A stretch of DNA of 64,000 nt from the NCBI RefSeq assembly GCF_000717055.1, contig NZ_JNXI01000015.1, positions 124,001 to 188,000 of the forward strand, written 5' to 3'. The position numbers and the translations under genes are program-made. Below, in pieces: positions 38,611 to 48,340 of this stretch. The notes under the pieces are model-generated. The model made no database searches. It worked only from the letters and a program-made list of their open reading frames with translations, and had not been told where the DNA came from. Source of the stretch: Streptomyces iakyrus (GTDB lineage: Bacteria; Actinomycetota; Actinomycetes; Streptomycetales; Streptomycetaceae). Position 1 is the first letter of the stretch, and every line of letters begins with the position of its first letter.

Positions 38611-39822
38611 ATGAAGACGATCGACGAACTCCTCTCCGAGGGAGTGGCGGGCAAGCGGGTCTTCGTCCGCGCCGACCTGAACGTGCCGCTGGACGGCACG
38701 CGCATCACCGACGACGGCCGCATCCGCGCCGTGCTGCCCACGGTCAAGGCCCTCGCCGACGCGGGCGCCCGGGTCGTCGTCGCCTCCCACCTGGGCCGCC
38801 CCAAGGGCGCCCCGGACCCGGCCTTCTCCCTCGCCCCGGCCGCCGCGCGCCTCGGGGAACTGCTCGGGGCGGACGTCGCCTTCGCCGCCGACACGGTCGG
38901 CGAGTCCGCCCGGACCGCCGTCGCCGGCCTCGCCGACGGCCAGGTCGCGGTCGTGGAGAACCTGCGCTTCAACGCCGGCGAGACCAGCAAGGACGACGCC
39001 GAGCGCGGAGCCTTCGCCGACCGGCTCGCCGCTCTCGCGGACGTCTACGTCGGGGACGGCTTCGGCGCGGTGCACCGCAAGCACGCCTCGGTCTTCGACC
39101 TCCCGGCCCGCCTGCCGCACTACGCCGGACACCTCATCGCCACCGAGGTCGGCGTCCTGAAGAAGCTCACCGACGACGTCAAGCGGCCCTACGCCGTCGT
39201 CCTGGGCGGCGCCAAGGTGTCCGACAAGCTCGCGGTCATCGACCAGCTGCTCGGCAAGGCCGACCGCCTGCTCATCGGCGGCGGGATGGTCTTCACCTTC
39301 CTCAAGGCCAAGGGGCACGAGATCGGCTCGTCCCTGGTCCAGGAGGACCAGCTCCCGGTCGTCCGGGAGTACATCGAGCGCGCAGAGAAGAACGGCGTCG
39401 AGCTGGTCCTGCCGGTGGACGTCGTGGTCGCGCCGGAGTTCCCGGACCTCAAGACCAAGGCCCCGGGCCGGCCCAGCACGGTGGCCGCGGACGCCATGCC
39501 GGCCGGCCAGATGGGCCTGGACATCGGCCCCGAGTCCCGCAAGCTGTACGCCTCGAAGATCGCCGACGCCGCCACCGTCTTCTGGAACGGCCCCATGGGC
39601 GTCTTCGAACACCCCGATTTCGCCGAGGGCACCAAGGCGGTCGCCCAGGCCCTCCTCGACTCCCAGGCCTTCACCGTGGTCGGTGGTGGCGACTCCGCCG
39701 CCGCCGTCCGCATCCTGGGCTTCGATGAGAACGCATTCGGCCACATCTCGACCGGTGGCGGCGCCTCCCTCGAATACCTCGAGGGCAAGACGCTCCCCGG
39801 CCTCGCCGCACTGGAGGACTGA
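38611..39822 (+). CDS. pgk: Phosphoglycerate kinase
   Basis: 403 residues. It transfers phosphate from 1,3-bisphosphoglycerate to ADP. Signatures: RVFVRADLNVPLDG (about 15-28), VASHLGRPKG, VENLRFNAGE, the nucleotide loop GGAKVSDKLAVI and the C-terminal VVGGGDSAAAVR. The ATG at 38611 has an AGGAG upstream. It lies 7 bp before tpiA, so the two are co-translated. All active-site residues are present and length is normal. Confidence 0.98.
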   Translation: MKTIDELLSEGVAGKRVFVRADLNVPLDGTRITDDGRIRAVLPTVKALADAGARVVVASHLGRPKGAPDPAFSLAPAAARLGELLGADVAFAADTVGESARTAVAGLADGQVAVVENLRFNAGETSKDDAERGAFADRLAALADVYVGDGFGAVHRKHASVFDLPARLPHYAGHLIATEVGVLKKLTDDVKRPYAVVLGGAKVSDKLAVIDQLLGKADRLLIGGGMVFTFLKAKGHEIGSSLVQEDQLPVVREYIERAEKNGVELVLPVDVVVAPEFPDLKTKAPGRPSTVAADAMPAGQMGLDIGPESRKLYASKIADAATVFWNGPMGVFEHPDFAEGTKAVAQALLDSQAFTVVGGGDSAAAVRILGFDENAFGHISTGGGASLEYLEGKTLPGLAALED

Positions 39823-39828
39823 CCCCAT

Positions 39829-40605
39829 ATGAGCACGCGCACGCCGCTGATGGCGGGCAACTGGAAGATGAACCTCAACCACCTTGAGGCCATCGCGCAC
39901 GTCCAGAAGCTCGCCTTCGCCCTGGCCGACAAGGACTACGAGGCCGTCGAGGTCGCCGTCCTGCCGCCCTTCACCGACCTGCGCTCCGTGCAGACCCTGG
40001 TCGACGGCGACAAGCTCAAGATCAAGTACGGCGCCCAGGACATCTCGGCGCACGACAGCGGTGCCTTCACCGGCGAGATCTCCGGCCCCATGCTGGCCAA
40101 GCTGAAGTGCACGTACGTCGCCATCGGCCACAGCGAGCGCCGCCAGTACCACGCCGAGACCGACGAGCTGGTCAACGCCAAGGTCAAGGCCGCCTACAAG
40201 CACGGTCTGACCCCGATCCTGTGCGTCGGTGAGGAGCTGGAGGTCCGCGAGGCGGGCAACCACGTCTCCCACACCCTCGCCCAGGTCGAGGGCGGTCTGA
40301 AGGACCTCCCCGCCGAGCAGGCCGAGACCGTCGTGATCGCCTACGAGCCCGTCTGGGCCATCGGCACCGGCAAGGTCTGCGGCGCCGAGGACGCGCAGGA
40401 GGTCTGCGCGGCGATCCGCGGCAAGATCGCCGAGCTGTACTCGCAGGACCTGGCCGACAAGGTCCGCATCCAGTACGGCGGCTCGGTCAAGGCCGGCAAC
40501 GTCGCGGAGATCATGGCCCAGGCCGACATCGACGGCGCCCTGGTCGGTGGCGCCTCGCTGGACGCCGACGAGTTCGTCAAGATCGTGCGCTTCCGCGACC
40601 AGTGA
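39829..40605 (+). CDS. tpiA: Triosephosphate isomerase
   Basis: 258 residues. It interconverts dihydroxyacetone phosphate and glyceraldehyde 3-phosphate. The catalytic residues are all seen: Asn/Lys in [11 protein letters not shown], His in [10 protein letters not shown], and the catalytic Glu in [11 protein letters not shown]. The phosphate-binding end is [10 protein letters not shown]. The stop is followed by a hairpin (40637-40665) before secG. Confidence 0.98.
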   Translation: MSTRTPLMAGNWKMNLNHLEAIAHVQKLAFALADKDYEAVEVAVLPPFTDLRSVQTLVDGDKLKIKYGAQDISAHDSGAFTGEISGPMLAKLKCTYVAIGHSERRQYHAETDELVNAKVKAAYKHGLTPILCVGEELEVREAGNHVSHTLAQVEGGLKDLPAEQAETVVIAYEPVWAIGTGKVCGAEDAQEVCAAIRGKIAELYSQDLADKVRIQYGGSVKAGNVAEIMAQADIDGALVGGASLDADEFVKIVRFRDQ

Positions 40606-40636
40606 GTATGTCTTAGCGGCGATCCGTCGTACCCTT

Positions 40637-40665
40637 GCGGGGTCCAGCGCTGTGCTGGGCCCCGC
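40637..40665 (+). terminator. Hairpin between tpiA and secG
   Basis: GCGGGGTCCAGC (40637-40648) and GCTGGGCCCCGC (40654-40665) pair with one mismatch around GCTGT. It may end the glycolytic message or reduce read-through to secG. Confidence 0.6.
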
Positions 40666-40699
40666 GTCGTCATCCGAATCCGAGGAAGTTGGTCCAGCC

Positions 40700-40936
40700 G
40701 TGGTTTTGGGGTTCTCGATCGCCCTGATCGTCTTCAGCCTGCTGCTGATGCTGCTGGTGCTGATGCACAAGGGGAAGGGCGGCGGCCTCTCCGACATGTT
40801 CGGCGGCGGCATGCAGTCCTCCGTCGGCGGCTCCTCGGTCGCCGAGCGCAACCTCGACCGGATCACCGTCGTGATCGGTCTGCTGTGGTTCGCGTGCATT
40901 GTCGTGCTCGGCATTCTGATGAAGGTGAACAACTGA
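40700..40936 (+). CDS. secG: Preprotein translocase subunit SecG
   Basis: 78 residues with two transmembrane helices (SIALIVFSLLLMLLVLMH and ITVVIGLLWFACIVVLGIL) joined by the conserved cytoplasmic loop KGKGGGLSDMFGGGMQSS. SecG assists SecYE in export. The GTG at 40700 has CGAGGAAG upstream; in-frame codons before it lie in the intergenic hairpin. Its place behind tpiA is a conserved actinobacterial arrangement. Confidence 0.95.
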   Translation: MVLGFSIALIVFSLLLMLLVLMHKGKGGGLSDMFGGGMQSSVGGSSVAERNLDRITVVIGLLWFACIVVLGILMKVNN

Positions 40937-40954
40937 CCGAGCCGCAATCCACAC

Positions 40955-40980
40955 GGAACCCGTACGTAAGGCCCCATGTT
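40955..40980 (+). promoter_or_regulatory. ECF sigma-type promoter (SigR/SigE-like) upstream of the rbpA paralogue
   Basis: GGAAC (40955-40959), 18 bases, GTT (40978-40980) fits the GGAA(T/C)-N18/19-GTT pattern of SigR and related ECF promoters. A second candidate, vegetative type (TGGACG 41051, TAGACT 41073-41078), lies nearer the gene. Confidence 0.45.
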
Positions 40981-41144
40981 CGGTACGCGCAGCAGAGCGC
41001 GGCCTATCATGGGGCTTGCGTCTAGGTGTGAGGGTTGTAACTCCAATCACTGGACGCGCGTTGGGCCTTACGTAGACTGAGGCGCTCGCAGCGAAGCGGA
41101 ACGCCGACTCGCTTCGCGGCACCATCACGCAGGGAGTTACGACC

Positions 41145-41480
41145 GTGGCAAGTGGCAACGCGATCCGGGGAAGCCGGGTCGGGGCGGGGCCGATGGGCGA
41201 GGCCGAGCGCGGCGAGTCCGCGCCGCGGCTGCGCATCTCCTTCTGGTGCTCCAACGGACACGAGACCCAGCCGAGCTTCGCCAGCGACGCGCAGGTGCCC
41301 GATACCTGGGACTGCCCCCGCTGCGGCTTTCCGGCAGGCCAGGACCGGGACAACCCCCCGGCCCCGCCGCGCACCGAGCCCTACAAGACGCACCTGGCGT
41401 ATGTGCGTGAGCGGCGCAGCGACGCCGACGGCGAGGCCATCCTCGCCGAGGCGCTCGCCAAACTGCGGGGCGAAATCTAG
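41145..41480 (+). CDS. RbpA-family RNA-polymerase-binding protein (paralogue)
   Basis: 111 residues. RbpA proteins bind principal sigma factor and RNA polymerase and stabilise the open complex. The core is seen as ISFWCSNGHETQPSFASDAQ (CxxGH), WDCPRCGFPAGQD (second Cys pair), and the helical sigma-interaction end THLAYVRERRSDADGEAILA. The N-terminus MASGNAIRGSRVGAGPMGEA keeps the basic tail and RGxR. It differs enough from the essential RbpA (which has CEKGH) to be the second copy found beside secG in Streptomyces. GTG 41145 has AGGGAG upstream. An 8-bp hairpin (41091-41098/41110-41117) lies in its leader. Confidence 0.88.
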   Translation: MASGNAIRGSRVGAGPMGEAERGESAPRLRISFWCSNGHETQPSFASDAQVPDTWDCPRCGFPAGQDRDNPPAPPRTEPYKTHLAYVRERRSDADGEAILAEALAKLRGEI

Positions 41481-41489
41481 AAGTCGGGA

Positions 41490-41519
41490 CCGGCCGGGCA
41501 CCAGCAGGTGCCCGGCCGG
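41490..41519 (+). terminator. Hairpin terminator after the rbpA paralogue
   Basis: A 13-bp perfect stem (41490-41502 with 41507-41519), loop AGCA. Confidence 0.8.
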
Positions 41520-41549
41520 AGTTGCCTCCCCGCCTGCACCGCCGACCGA

Positions 41550-41572
41550 TTGTCAGTGGTGCCCTCTACGGT
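41550..41572 (+). promoter_or_regulatory. RecA-NDp/PafBC-type promoter of the MFS gene
   Basis: TTGTCAGTG (41550-41558), 8 bases, TACGGT (41567-41572): a full match. Start near 41579 would leave a 25-base leader that holds the AGGAGGGGG ribosome-binding site. Confidence 0.7.
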
Positions 41573-41603
41573 TTGTACATCGGGCGAACCAGGAGGGGGA
41601 GCG

Positions 41604-42872
41604 GTGGCGACGGTCGAGGTGGGGAGCAGCGCTCCGCCCGCATGGCGCGGAGGCTTCGGACGGCTGTGGAGTGCCGCCGTGCTGTCCAGCTTCGGCGACG
41701 CGTTGCGGACGGCCGCACTGCCCCTGCTGGCCGTCACCCTGACCGACGATCCGCTGCTCATCGCCTCCGTCACGGCCTGCGGGTATCTGCCCTGGATCGT
41801 CTTCGGCCTGCTCGGCGGGGCCGTCGCCGACCGCGTGGACCGGCGGCGGGCCATGTGGACGGTGGACGCGTTACGCGGGCTGCTGGTCGCCGCTTTCGCG
41901 GTCGCCGTCGCGCTCGGACACGCCTCGATCGGTCTGCTGATCGTGCTGGCCTTCGCACTGACCACCCTCCAGACCCTCTTCGACAACGCCGCGACCGCGC
42001 TGCTGCCCGCCCTGGTCGACCGGGACGGGCTGGGCAGCGCCAACGCCCGGCTGATGACCGGCCAGCGCGTCGCCGGCGGTCTGCTGGGCGGGCCGGTCGT
42101 GCCGCTGCTGCTGGCGACAGGGGCGGCGGTGCCGTTCGCGGCGGACGCTGTGACCTTCCTGGTGGCCGCCGCGCTGATCGCCACGCTCCCGGCCCCCGCG
42201 CCGGGCCGCGAGCCGAGGCCGGCGGGCAGCACACTGCGCCGGGAGATCGCCGAGGGCCTGCGCGTCCTGACCCGCGACAAGGTCCTGCGCGCACTGTGCA
42301 CCGCCACTGCCCTGTGCAACATCGGCATGGGCGCCCTCGTCGCCACCCTCGTGATCCTGGTGACCGGCTGGCTCGACGCGGGCAACACCGGATACGCGGT
42401 GGCGACGACCGCCTACACGGCCGGCAGCCTGGCCGGGGGAGCGGCCGGCGGCCGGCTCGTCGCCCGCTTCGGACGCATGCGCCTGGTCCTCGTCGCCGGG
42501 ACGGCGCAGACCGCCGCCCTCCTCGTCATGGGTTCGGTGCGCAGCACGGTCGCGCTGGTGGCCGCCCTGGCCGTCTTCGGGTTCATGGGGATGGTGTGGA
42601 ACGTCAACACCGTGACGCTGATGCAGGAGCGCAGCCCCGCCGAGCTGCTGGGCCGGGTGAGCTCAGCCTTCCGGACGCTCGCGGTCGCGGGCACACCCGT
42701 GGGCGCGCTGCTGGGCGGAGCCGTCGCCGCCGCCTGGGGGGAGAACACCCCGGCATTGCTGGCGGCCGCCTTCTTCGTCCTGTCCGTCACCGCGCTGATA
42801 CCCGCGCGCCGGTCGGACGTACCTGTTGTTGCGCCGGACGACGGCGCGACGACAGGCCACGGCAACCGCTGA
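41604..42872 (+). CDS. MFS exporter, 12-helix (MFS_3 / enterobactin-exporter type)
   Basis: 422 residues, 12 predicted membrane helices. Motifs: loop 2-3 GGAVADRVDRRRAMWTVDAL (classical GxxxDRxxRR), DNAATALLPALVDRDGLGSA after helix 4, and the second-half loop GGRLVARFGRMRLVLV. This fits the drug/siderophore exporter branch MFS_3 with EntS-like members. GTG 41604 has AGGAGGGGG upstream. Its promoter is of DNA-damage type, so it may export a genotoxic compound. It separates the rbpA paralogue from pgi, which are adjacent in relatives. Substrate unknown. Confidence 0.88.
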   Translation: MATVEVGSSAPPAWRGGFGRLWSAAVLSSFGDALRTAALPLLAVTLTDDPLLIASVTACGYLPWIVFGLLGGAVADRVDRRRAMWTVDALRGLLVAAFAVAVALGHASIGLLIVLAFALTTLQTLFDNAATALLPALVDRDGLGSANARLMTGQRVAGGLLGGPVVPLLLATGAAVPFAADAVTFLVAAALIATLPAPAPGREPRPAGSTLRREIAEGLRVLTRDKVLRALCTATALCNIGMGALVATLVILVTGWLDAGNTGYAVATTAYTAGSLAGGAAGGRLVARFGRMRLVLVAGTAQTAALLVMGSVRSTVALVAALAVFGFMGMVWNVNTVTLMQERSPAELLGRVSSAFRTLAVAGTPVGALLGGAVAAAWGENTPALLAAAFFVLSVTALIPARRSDVPVVAPDDGATTGHGNR

Positions 42873-42946
42873 TCAATTAGGTTGGACCGGCAGCGGGGCA
42901 GGTACGCGGCAGCACAGGCAGGCAAGGAAGAAGGCTGAAGTCCGAG

Positions 42947-44182
<1,236 letters not shown>

Positions 44183-44572
44183 GTGCACCGCTGTCTGCCA
44201 CCGCTGCTCGCCGTGGTGACCAGCTGGCTGATGGCCGTCCCGGACCTCGTCACCGGTGATCTGCACGGGCTCAGCCTCACCTCGGGCATCATCTTCATCC
44301 TGGGCGCGCCCTTGACGGTCACCGCCATCGCGCTGCTGGAGATGCGGCGGCTGAAGCGGCGGTACGGCATCCGGCTGAAGGCCCATCCGGCGACGCAGGC
44401 ACCGGCATCCGGGCCGGTCCCGCCGATGCCCGCGGGGCTGCCCCCGGCGGGTGCGCCGTATCTGCCGCCGCAAGGGAACCCGTACGGCCGCCCCCACGTG
44501 CCGGGCGGGCAGCACCCGTACGCCGCGCACCCCCAGCCGCCGTACAACCCGCAGCACCCCTACGGCGGCTGA
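44183..44572 (+). pseudogene. Membrane protein, 5' end lost at the pgi junction
   Basis: The frame reads [20 protein letters not shown] and a hydrophobic helix GIIFILGAPLTVTAIALLEM, then a basic stretch RRLKRRYGIRLK and a Pro/Gly/Tyr-rich tail ending in PQHPYGG. It directly follows the truncated pgi end with no intergenic sequence or ribosome-binding site. An in-frame GTG at 44183 exists but lies in the junction. So the same deletion that removed the pgi end probably removed this gene's start. No known family; such small membrane proteins with proline-rich tails are common in Streptomyces. Confidence 0.6.
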
Positions 44573-44584
44573 CCGGCGGCGAGG

Positions 44585-46867
44585 TCAGGCCACCGCGCTC
44601 AGCGTGTCCGCGAGGCGTCGCCGTGCCGCCCGGGCCGCGGGGACGGCTGCCAGCGCGGCGGCGCACAGGACCGCCGCCGCCCCGAGCGGCACCACGAGGA
44701 CGGCGGAGGGGCCCTGGGCGATGCCCGCGCCGATGCCGCTGGAGCGGCCCTGGGCATCGATCAGCCAGTGGGCGAGCGGCAGGCCCAGGGCGGTGGCGGC
44801 GAGGACGGCCGCCAGGGCCGTGAGGCCGGTGGCCGTGACAGTGATCGCCGTGATCTGCCGGGGGGACAGGCCGATGGCCTTCAGGGCCAGCAGGTCCCGT
44901 TCGCTCTCGCGGACGGTCCCGCCGATCGCGGTCAGCAGCTCGATGAGCCCGATGAGGGCGAGCACGGCGATCAGTCCGGCCACGACCGCGCGCAGCGGGG
45001 ACAGCCCGTCCGCCGGGTTGGCCACGGTGTGCACGTCCAGGTGGCCGTCCCCGGCGGCGGTGAGCCGGTCGGCGACCTCACGCGGGTCGGCGCCGGGGGC
45101 GAGGCGGAGTTCGTAGAGGGTCGGGCGGAGCCCCGGGTCGTTCTCGCGGAGGGTGTCCAGGGACGTGGAGATGACACGGCCGGCGTTCTCCGGCTCGATG
45201 CTGCGGCCCACGATGTGCAGGATCAGCGGCTGGTCGCCGACGGTCATCCGGACCCAGTCGCCGACCCGCGCGTCCAGCAGATCGAGCAGCCCCTGCCCGG
45301 CGACGGCCTCGTCGGAGCCGCGGGCGGGGCGGCCCTCGGCGAGGGTGTGCGGGTAGGGGTCCTGGTGGGTGCCCAGGCCGCGCAGCGCGATGGTCGCCGT
45401 CTGGCTCGGACCCAGGGCGGCCGTCTCGACGCCCGGGTAGCCGGCGGCCACCCCCGGGTCGCGTTCCAGCAGTGAGCGGATCTGCTGCTCGCTGCGCCCG
45501 GCGTCGGCGCGGACGCTGAGCGCGGTGGGCAGCCCGACCCGCTCTGGCTCGCTGTGGAAGCGGTCGATGGTGGTCCAGGCGCTCATCGCGACGACGATCA
45601 GCAGCAGCGGCAGCGTGAGACGGGCGACGGTGGCCAGGGAGCGGGGGCGGCGGGTGAACGCCGTGTGCCAGCCCAGCACCAGCGCGGGCGGAATCCGCAC
45701 GCCCAGGGCCCGGCGCGCCACGCCGGACAGCCGTCCGCCGGAGGTCGCGGCGGGCCGCGGCAGCGGTACCGGCGGCACACGTCCGGCCCGCCAGGCGGCG
45801 AGGCCGGTGGTCGCGCCGATGAACAGCACCGCGCCGACCGGCACCACGATCAGCGCCACGGTGTGCCCTGGCAGCCCCTGCCACACACCGACCGCGTCCC
45901 CGAGCCGCCCGGGGATCCGGCTGCCCAGGGCCTCGGCGAGCCCGGCGGCGGCCAGGGCGCCGAGGAGCGCGTAGGCGAGGTGCTGGAGCAGGAAGATCCG
46001 GACGACCTGGCCGGGAGTGAAACCGATGGCCTTCAGGACGGAGAGGTCGCGCAGGTGCCCGCGGATACGGGTGCCGATCGCCCCGTGCACGGCGAGCCCG
46101 GCCGCGACCAGGGCGCCCAGACCGAACAGCCCCAGCACCTGGCCGAGCAGCCGGTTGTCGCCCTGCGCCTCGGCCCGGGCCTGCTGCCAGGTGGACACCT
46201 CGCCGATCGCCCCGGAGCCCAGCACCGTCACGGCGCGCTGGACGATGTAGGACGTGTCGCCCGGGTCCGTCAGCCGCAGCCCGATCACCTGGCCGCCGGG
46301 GTCCGGTACGGCCGACGGCAGTGCCCACACCAGGCCGGGCTGCTCACCGGGCCGGTAGCGCGGCTCGGCGCTCTCGGCGAGGCCCACCACGGTCAGCTCG
46401 CGGGCGGTGCCGGGCACGGTGAGGGTGTCGCCGGGCTCGGCCAGCAGGGCCCGCGCCAGACGGCTCTCCAGGACCACGCCGTTCGGGGCCGAAGGGTCGA
46501 GCCAGTGGCCGGATACGATCGGCGGGCGGCCGACCGAGGGCCGCTCCGGGGTGCCGCGCAGTTCGACGGAGGCACGGCTGCCGCGCGAGGAAACGGTGAC
46601 GGCGGCGGTGGGGTAGGGGCCGGCGACGGTGTCCACGCCGTCCAGACCGGCCAGCTTCCCGGTGTCGGCCGCATGGTCGGTGTGCAGCCACACATGGGCG
46701 CCGTGCGACTGCGTGAAGACCCGCTGCCAGGGGTTGGTCGCGTAGCCGAACAGGGCCGTGGCCAGCAGCAGGGAGGCGACGATGCCCGCGGTGGCGAGGA
46801 CGAGGAACAGCGCCTCGCCGCGGTGCGTGCGCAGATCGGAGTGGGCCCAGCGCAGGGTGGCTCGCAC
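44585..46867 (-). CDS. FtsX-like ABC transporter permease
   Basis: 760 residues with two FtsX/MacB-type cores. A first transmembrane helix (ALFLVLATAGIVASLLLATA) is followed by a large extracellular domain, then three helices with LSVLKAIGFTPGQVVRIFLL; the pattern repeats in the second half with LLALKAIGLSPRQITAITVT. Such proteins are mechanotransmitters or exporters that work with a MacB/LolD-type ATPase, here the gene upstream. The GTG at 46867 has GAGGGA upstream. No third component is present. The regulator PadR leads the same operon. Substrate unknown; export of an antibiotic, peptide or lipid is likely. Confidence 0.9.
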   Translation of the reverse strand: MRATLRWAHSDLRTHRGEALFLVLATAGIVASLLLATALFGYATNPWQRVFTQSHGAHVWLHTDHAADTGKLAGLDGVDTVAGPYPTAAVTVSSRGSRASVELRGTPERPSVGRPPIVSGHWLDPSAPNGVVLESRLARALLAEPGDTLTVPGTARELTVVGLAESAEPRYRPGEQPGLVWALPSAVPDPGGQVIGLRLTDPGDTSYIVQRAVTVLGSGAIGEVSTWQQARAEAQGDNRLLGQVLGLFGLGALVAAGLAVHGAIGTRIRGHLRDLSVLKAIGFTPGQVVRIFLLQHLAYALLGALAAAGLAEALGSRIPGRLGDAVGVWQGLPGHTVALIVVPVGAVLFIGATTGLAAWRAGRVPPVPLPRPAATSGGRLSGVARRALGVRIPPALVLGWHTAFTRRPRSLATVARLTLPLLLIVVAMSAWTTIDRFHSEPERVGLPTALSVRADAGRSEQQIRSLLERDPGVAAGYPGVETAALGPSQTATIALRGLGTHQDPYPHTLAEGRPARGSDEAVAGQGLLDLLDARVGDWVRMTVGDQPLILHIVGRSIEPENAGRVISTSLDTLRENDPGLRPTLYELRLAPGADPREVADRLTAAGDGHLDVHTVANPADGLSPLRAVVAGLIAVLALIGLIELLTAIGGTVRESERDLLALKAIGLSPRQITAITVTATGLTALAAVLAATALGLPLAHWLIDAQGRSSGIGAGIAQGPSAVLVVPLGAAAVLCAAALAAVPAARAARRRLADTLSAVA

Positions 46868-46872
46868 GGGCC

Positions 46873-46947
46873 TCAGTCCCTCGGCTCGCGGGCCGCACGG
46901 CCGTCGTGGACGGGCAGGTCCGCACCGTCGTCGTGGACGTCGCGCAT
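46873..46947 (-). CDS. Possible 24-residue coupled small ORF
   Basis: Between ATPase and permease a frame MRDVHDDGADLPVHDGRAAR, then EPRD, starts 1 base after the ATPase stop and ends 5 bases before the permease GTG. Spacing at both ends is that of translational coupling. It is acidic and hydrophilic, without a membrane segment. It may be a real small protein or only a ribosome bridge between the two genes. Confidence 0.35.
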   Translation of the reverse strand: MRDVHDDGADLPVHDGRAAREPRD

Positions 46948-46948
46948 G

Positions 46949-47707
46949 TCAGTCCTTGAGCTCCAGCACACCGGATATCCCGGAGCGGCGCGGCGGGGTG
47001 GTGCCGCCGTCGAGTTCCGCGTCGTCGGCGATGCGGCCGTCGAAGAAGCTGATCACCCGGTCCGCGGCGCTGGCCAGCCGGGCGTCATGGGTGACCAGCA
47101 CGATCGTCTGGCCGCGCTGGTGGAAGCGGGACAGCAGCCGCATCACCTCGCGGGTGCCCTTGCTGTCGAGACTGCCCGCCGGCTCGTCGGCCAGCAGCAG
47201 CGGCGGATGGTTGACCAGGGCCCGGGCCAGGGCGACGCGCTGCTGCTCACCGCCGGACAGCTCGCCCGGCATGCTGCGCCCCTTGCCCGTCAGGCCCAGC
47301 TCGGCCAGCAGCGCCTCCCGCTCGGCGCGCGCCTGCTTCGGCGAGGTGCCCGCGAGCAGGGCGGGCAGTTCCACGTTGTCGGCGACGGACAGGTTCGAGA
47401 CGAGGTTGAAGAACTGGAAGACGATCCCGATCCGCTTGCGGCGCTCCACGGCCCAGCGGGCCTCGCCGTAGGTGTCGGTGCACTCGCCGTCGAGCCAGAT
47501 ACTGCCCGCGTCCGGCCGCTGGAGGCCTCCGAGCAGATGCAGCAGCGTCGACTTGCCGGCGCCGGACGGGCCGGTGATCGCCACGAACTCGCCGGGGCGG
47601 ACGCACAGGTCGACGCCGCGCACGGCATGGGCGGGCGCGCCCTCGCCGTGGTGGGTCTTCACCAGCCCCTCGGCGCGCAGCACAGGAGCGGGACGGTCGT
47701 CGCTCAC
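46949..47707 (-). CDS. MacB/LolD-type ABC transporter ATP-binding protein
   Basis: 252 residues. Walker A GPSGAGKSTLLHLLG, Q-loop IVFQFFNLVSNLSVADNVEL, signature LSGGEQQRVALARAL, Walker B LLLADEPAGSLDSKGTREVM and H-loop LVTHDARLA are intact. The FFNLVSNLSVADNV segment is typical of ATPases that pair with FtsX-like permeases. GTG 47707 overlaps the padR stop (GTGA), fixing the start. Together with the permease at 44585 it forms a MacB-like exporter without an accessory protein. Confidence 0.94.
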   Translation of the reverse strand: MSDDRPAPVLRAEGLVKTHHGEGAPAHAVRGVDLCVRPGEFVAITGPSGAGKSTLLHLLGGLQRPDAGSIWLDGECTDTYGEARWAVERRKRIGIVFQFFNLVSNLSVADNVELPALLAGTSPKQARAEREALLAELGLTGKGRSMPGELSGGEQQRVALARALVNHPPLLLADEPAGSLDSKGTREVMRLLSRFHQRGQTIVLVTHDARLASAADRVISFFDGRIADDAELDGGTTPPRRSGISGVLELKD

Positions 47708-48219
47708 TCCAGCTCCTCCAGCTCTTCCTGGCACCGTTCCAGCCAGTCGAGGTCGGCCTGCAGGTGCAGCATCGCGCCCTCGATCAGCAGGTGGGCGATG
47801 CGGTTGTCGCGGTCTTCGGCGGCGGCCAGCTTCGACAGCTGCCGCATGGTGTTCAGGTACTGGCGGCGCTGCTGGTTGATCAGGGAGATCTGCTCGGCGA
47901 GGCCGGTCTGCGGAGCGAGCGCCAGTTTCATGAAGAACTCGTCCCGTACCCGCGGCTCGTCCTCGGGCTCCTCGAACCAGGCGCGCAGCGCCTCCCGCCC
48001 GGCGTCGGTGAGGTGGTAGACCTTTTTGTTGGGCCGGCTGGACTGCGCCACGTCCTCGCCCTCGATCAGTCCCGACTTCTCGAGGCGGCCGAGGGTCACA
48101 TAAATCTGGCCGACGTTCGGCTGAGGGTACGCGGAGCCCAGCAGTTGCTCAAGGTCCTGCTTGAGCTCGTAGCCGTGGGCGGGTCCGCGGGCGAGGAGGG
48201 CCAGGAGGGGCAGGCGCAC
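47704..48219 (-). CDS. PadR-family transcriptional regulator
   Basis: 171 residues. The PadR winged helix is MRLPLLALLARGPAHGYELK (first 20) with LGSAYPQPNVGQIYVTLGRL and EKSGLIEGEDV; the C-terminal dimerisation helices follow (LRAWFEEPEDEPRVRDEFFM). PadR proteins repress efflux or detoxification genes and let go on binding a small ligand. It is coupled to the ABC exporter genes downstream and divergent from a binding-protein gene. The intergenic region has a clean palindrome (48271-48285), and a close copy lies before the alpha-glucosidase gene at 49637, so its regulon may include both units. Confidence 0.92.
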   Translation of the reverse strand: MRLPLLALLARGPAHGYELKQDLEQLLGSAYPQPNVGQIYVTLGRLEKSGLIEGEDVAQSSRPNKKVYHLTDAGREALRAWFEEPEDEPRVRDEFFMKLALAPQTGLAEQISLINQQRRQYLNTMRQLSKLAAAEDRDNRIAHLLIEGAMLHLQADLDWLERCQEELEELE

Positions 48220-48270
48220 GCGTGCAGTCCTCCTGTCCGGTCCAATGTGCTCCAGGCCCTAGTATCGCCC

Positions 48271-48285
48271 ATACCTAACAGGTAT
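48271..48285. promoter_or_regulatory. Palindromic operator (probable PadR site)
   Basis: ATACCTAACAGGTAT: 6-bp perfect arms around a 3-base centre, in the divergent region between padR and the binding-protein gene, 52-66 bp from the padR start. Confidence 0.65.
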
Positions 48286-48340
48286 ACATGGCCTCTGTTC
48301 CGGGCAAGGGTGCCCAGCGCCGGTGTACAGGGAGGAACCT

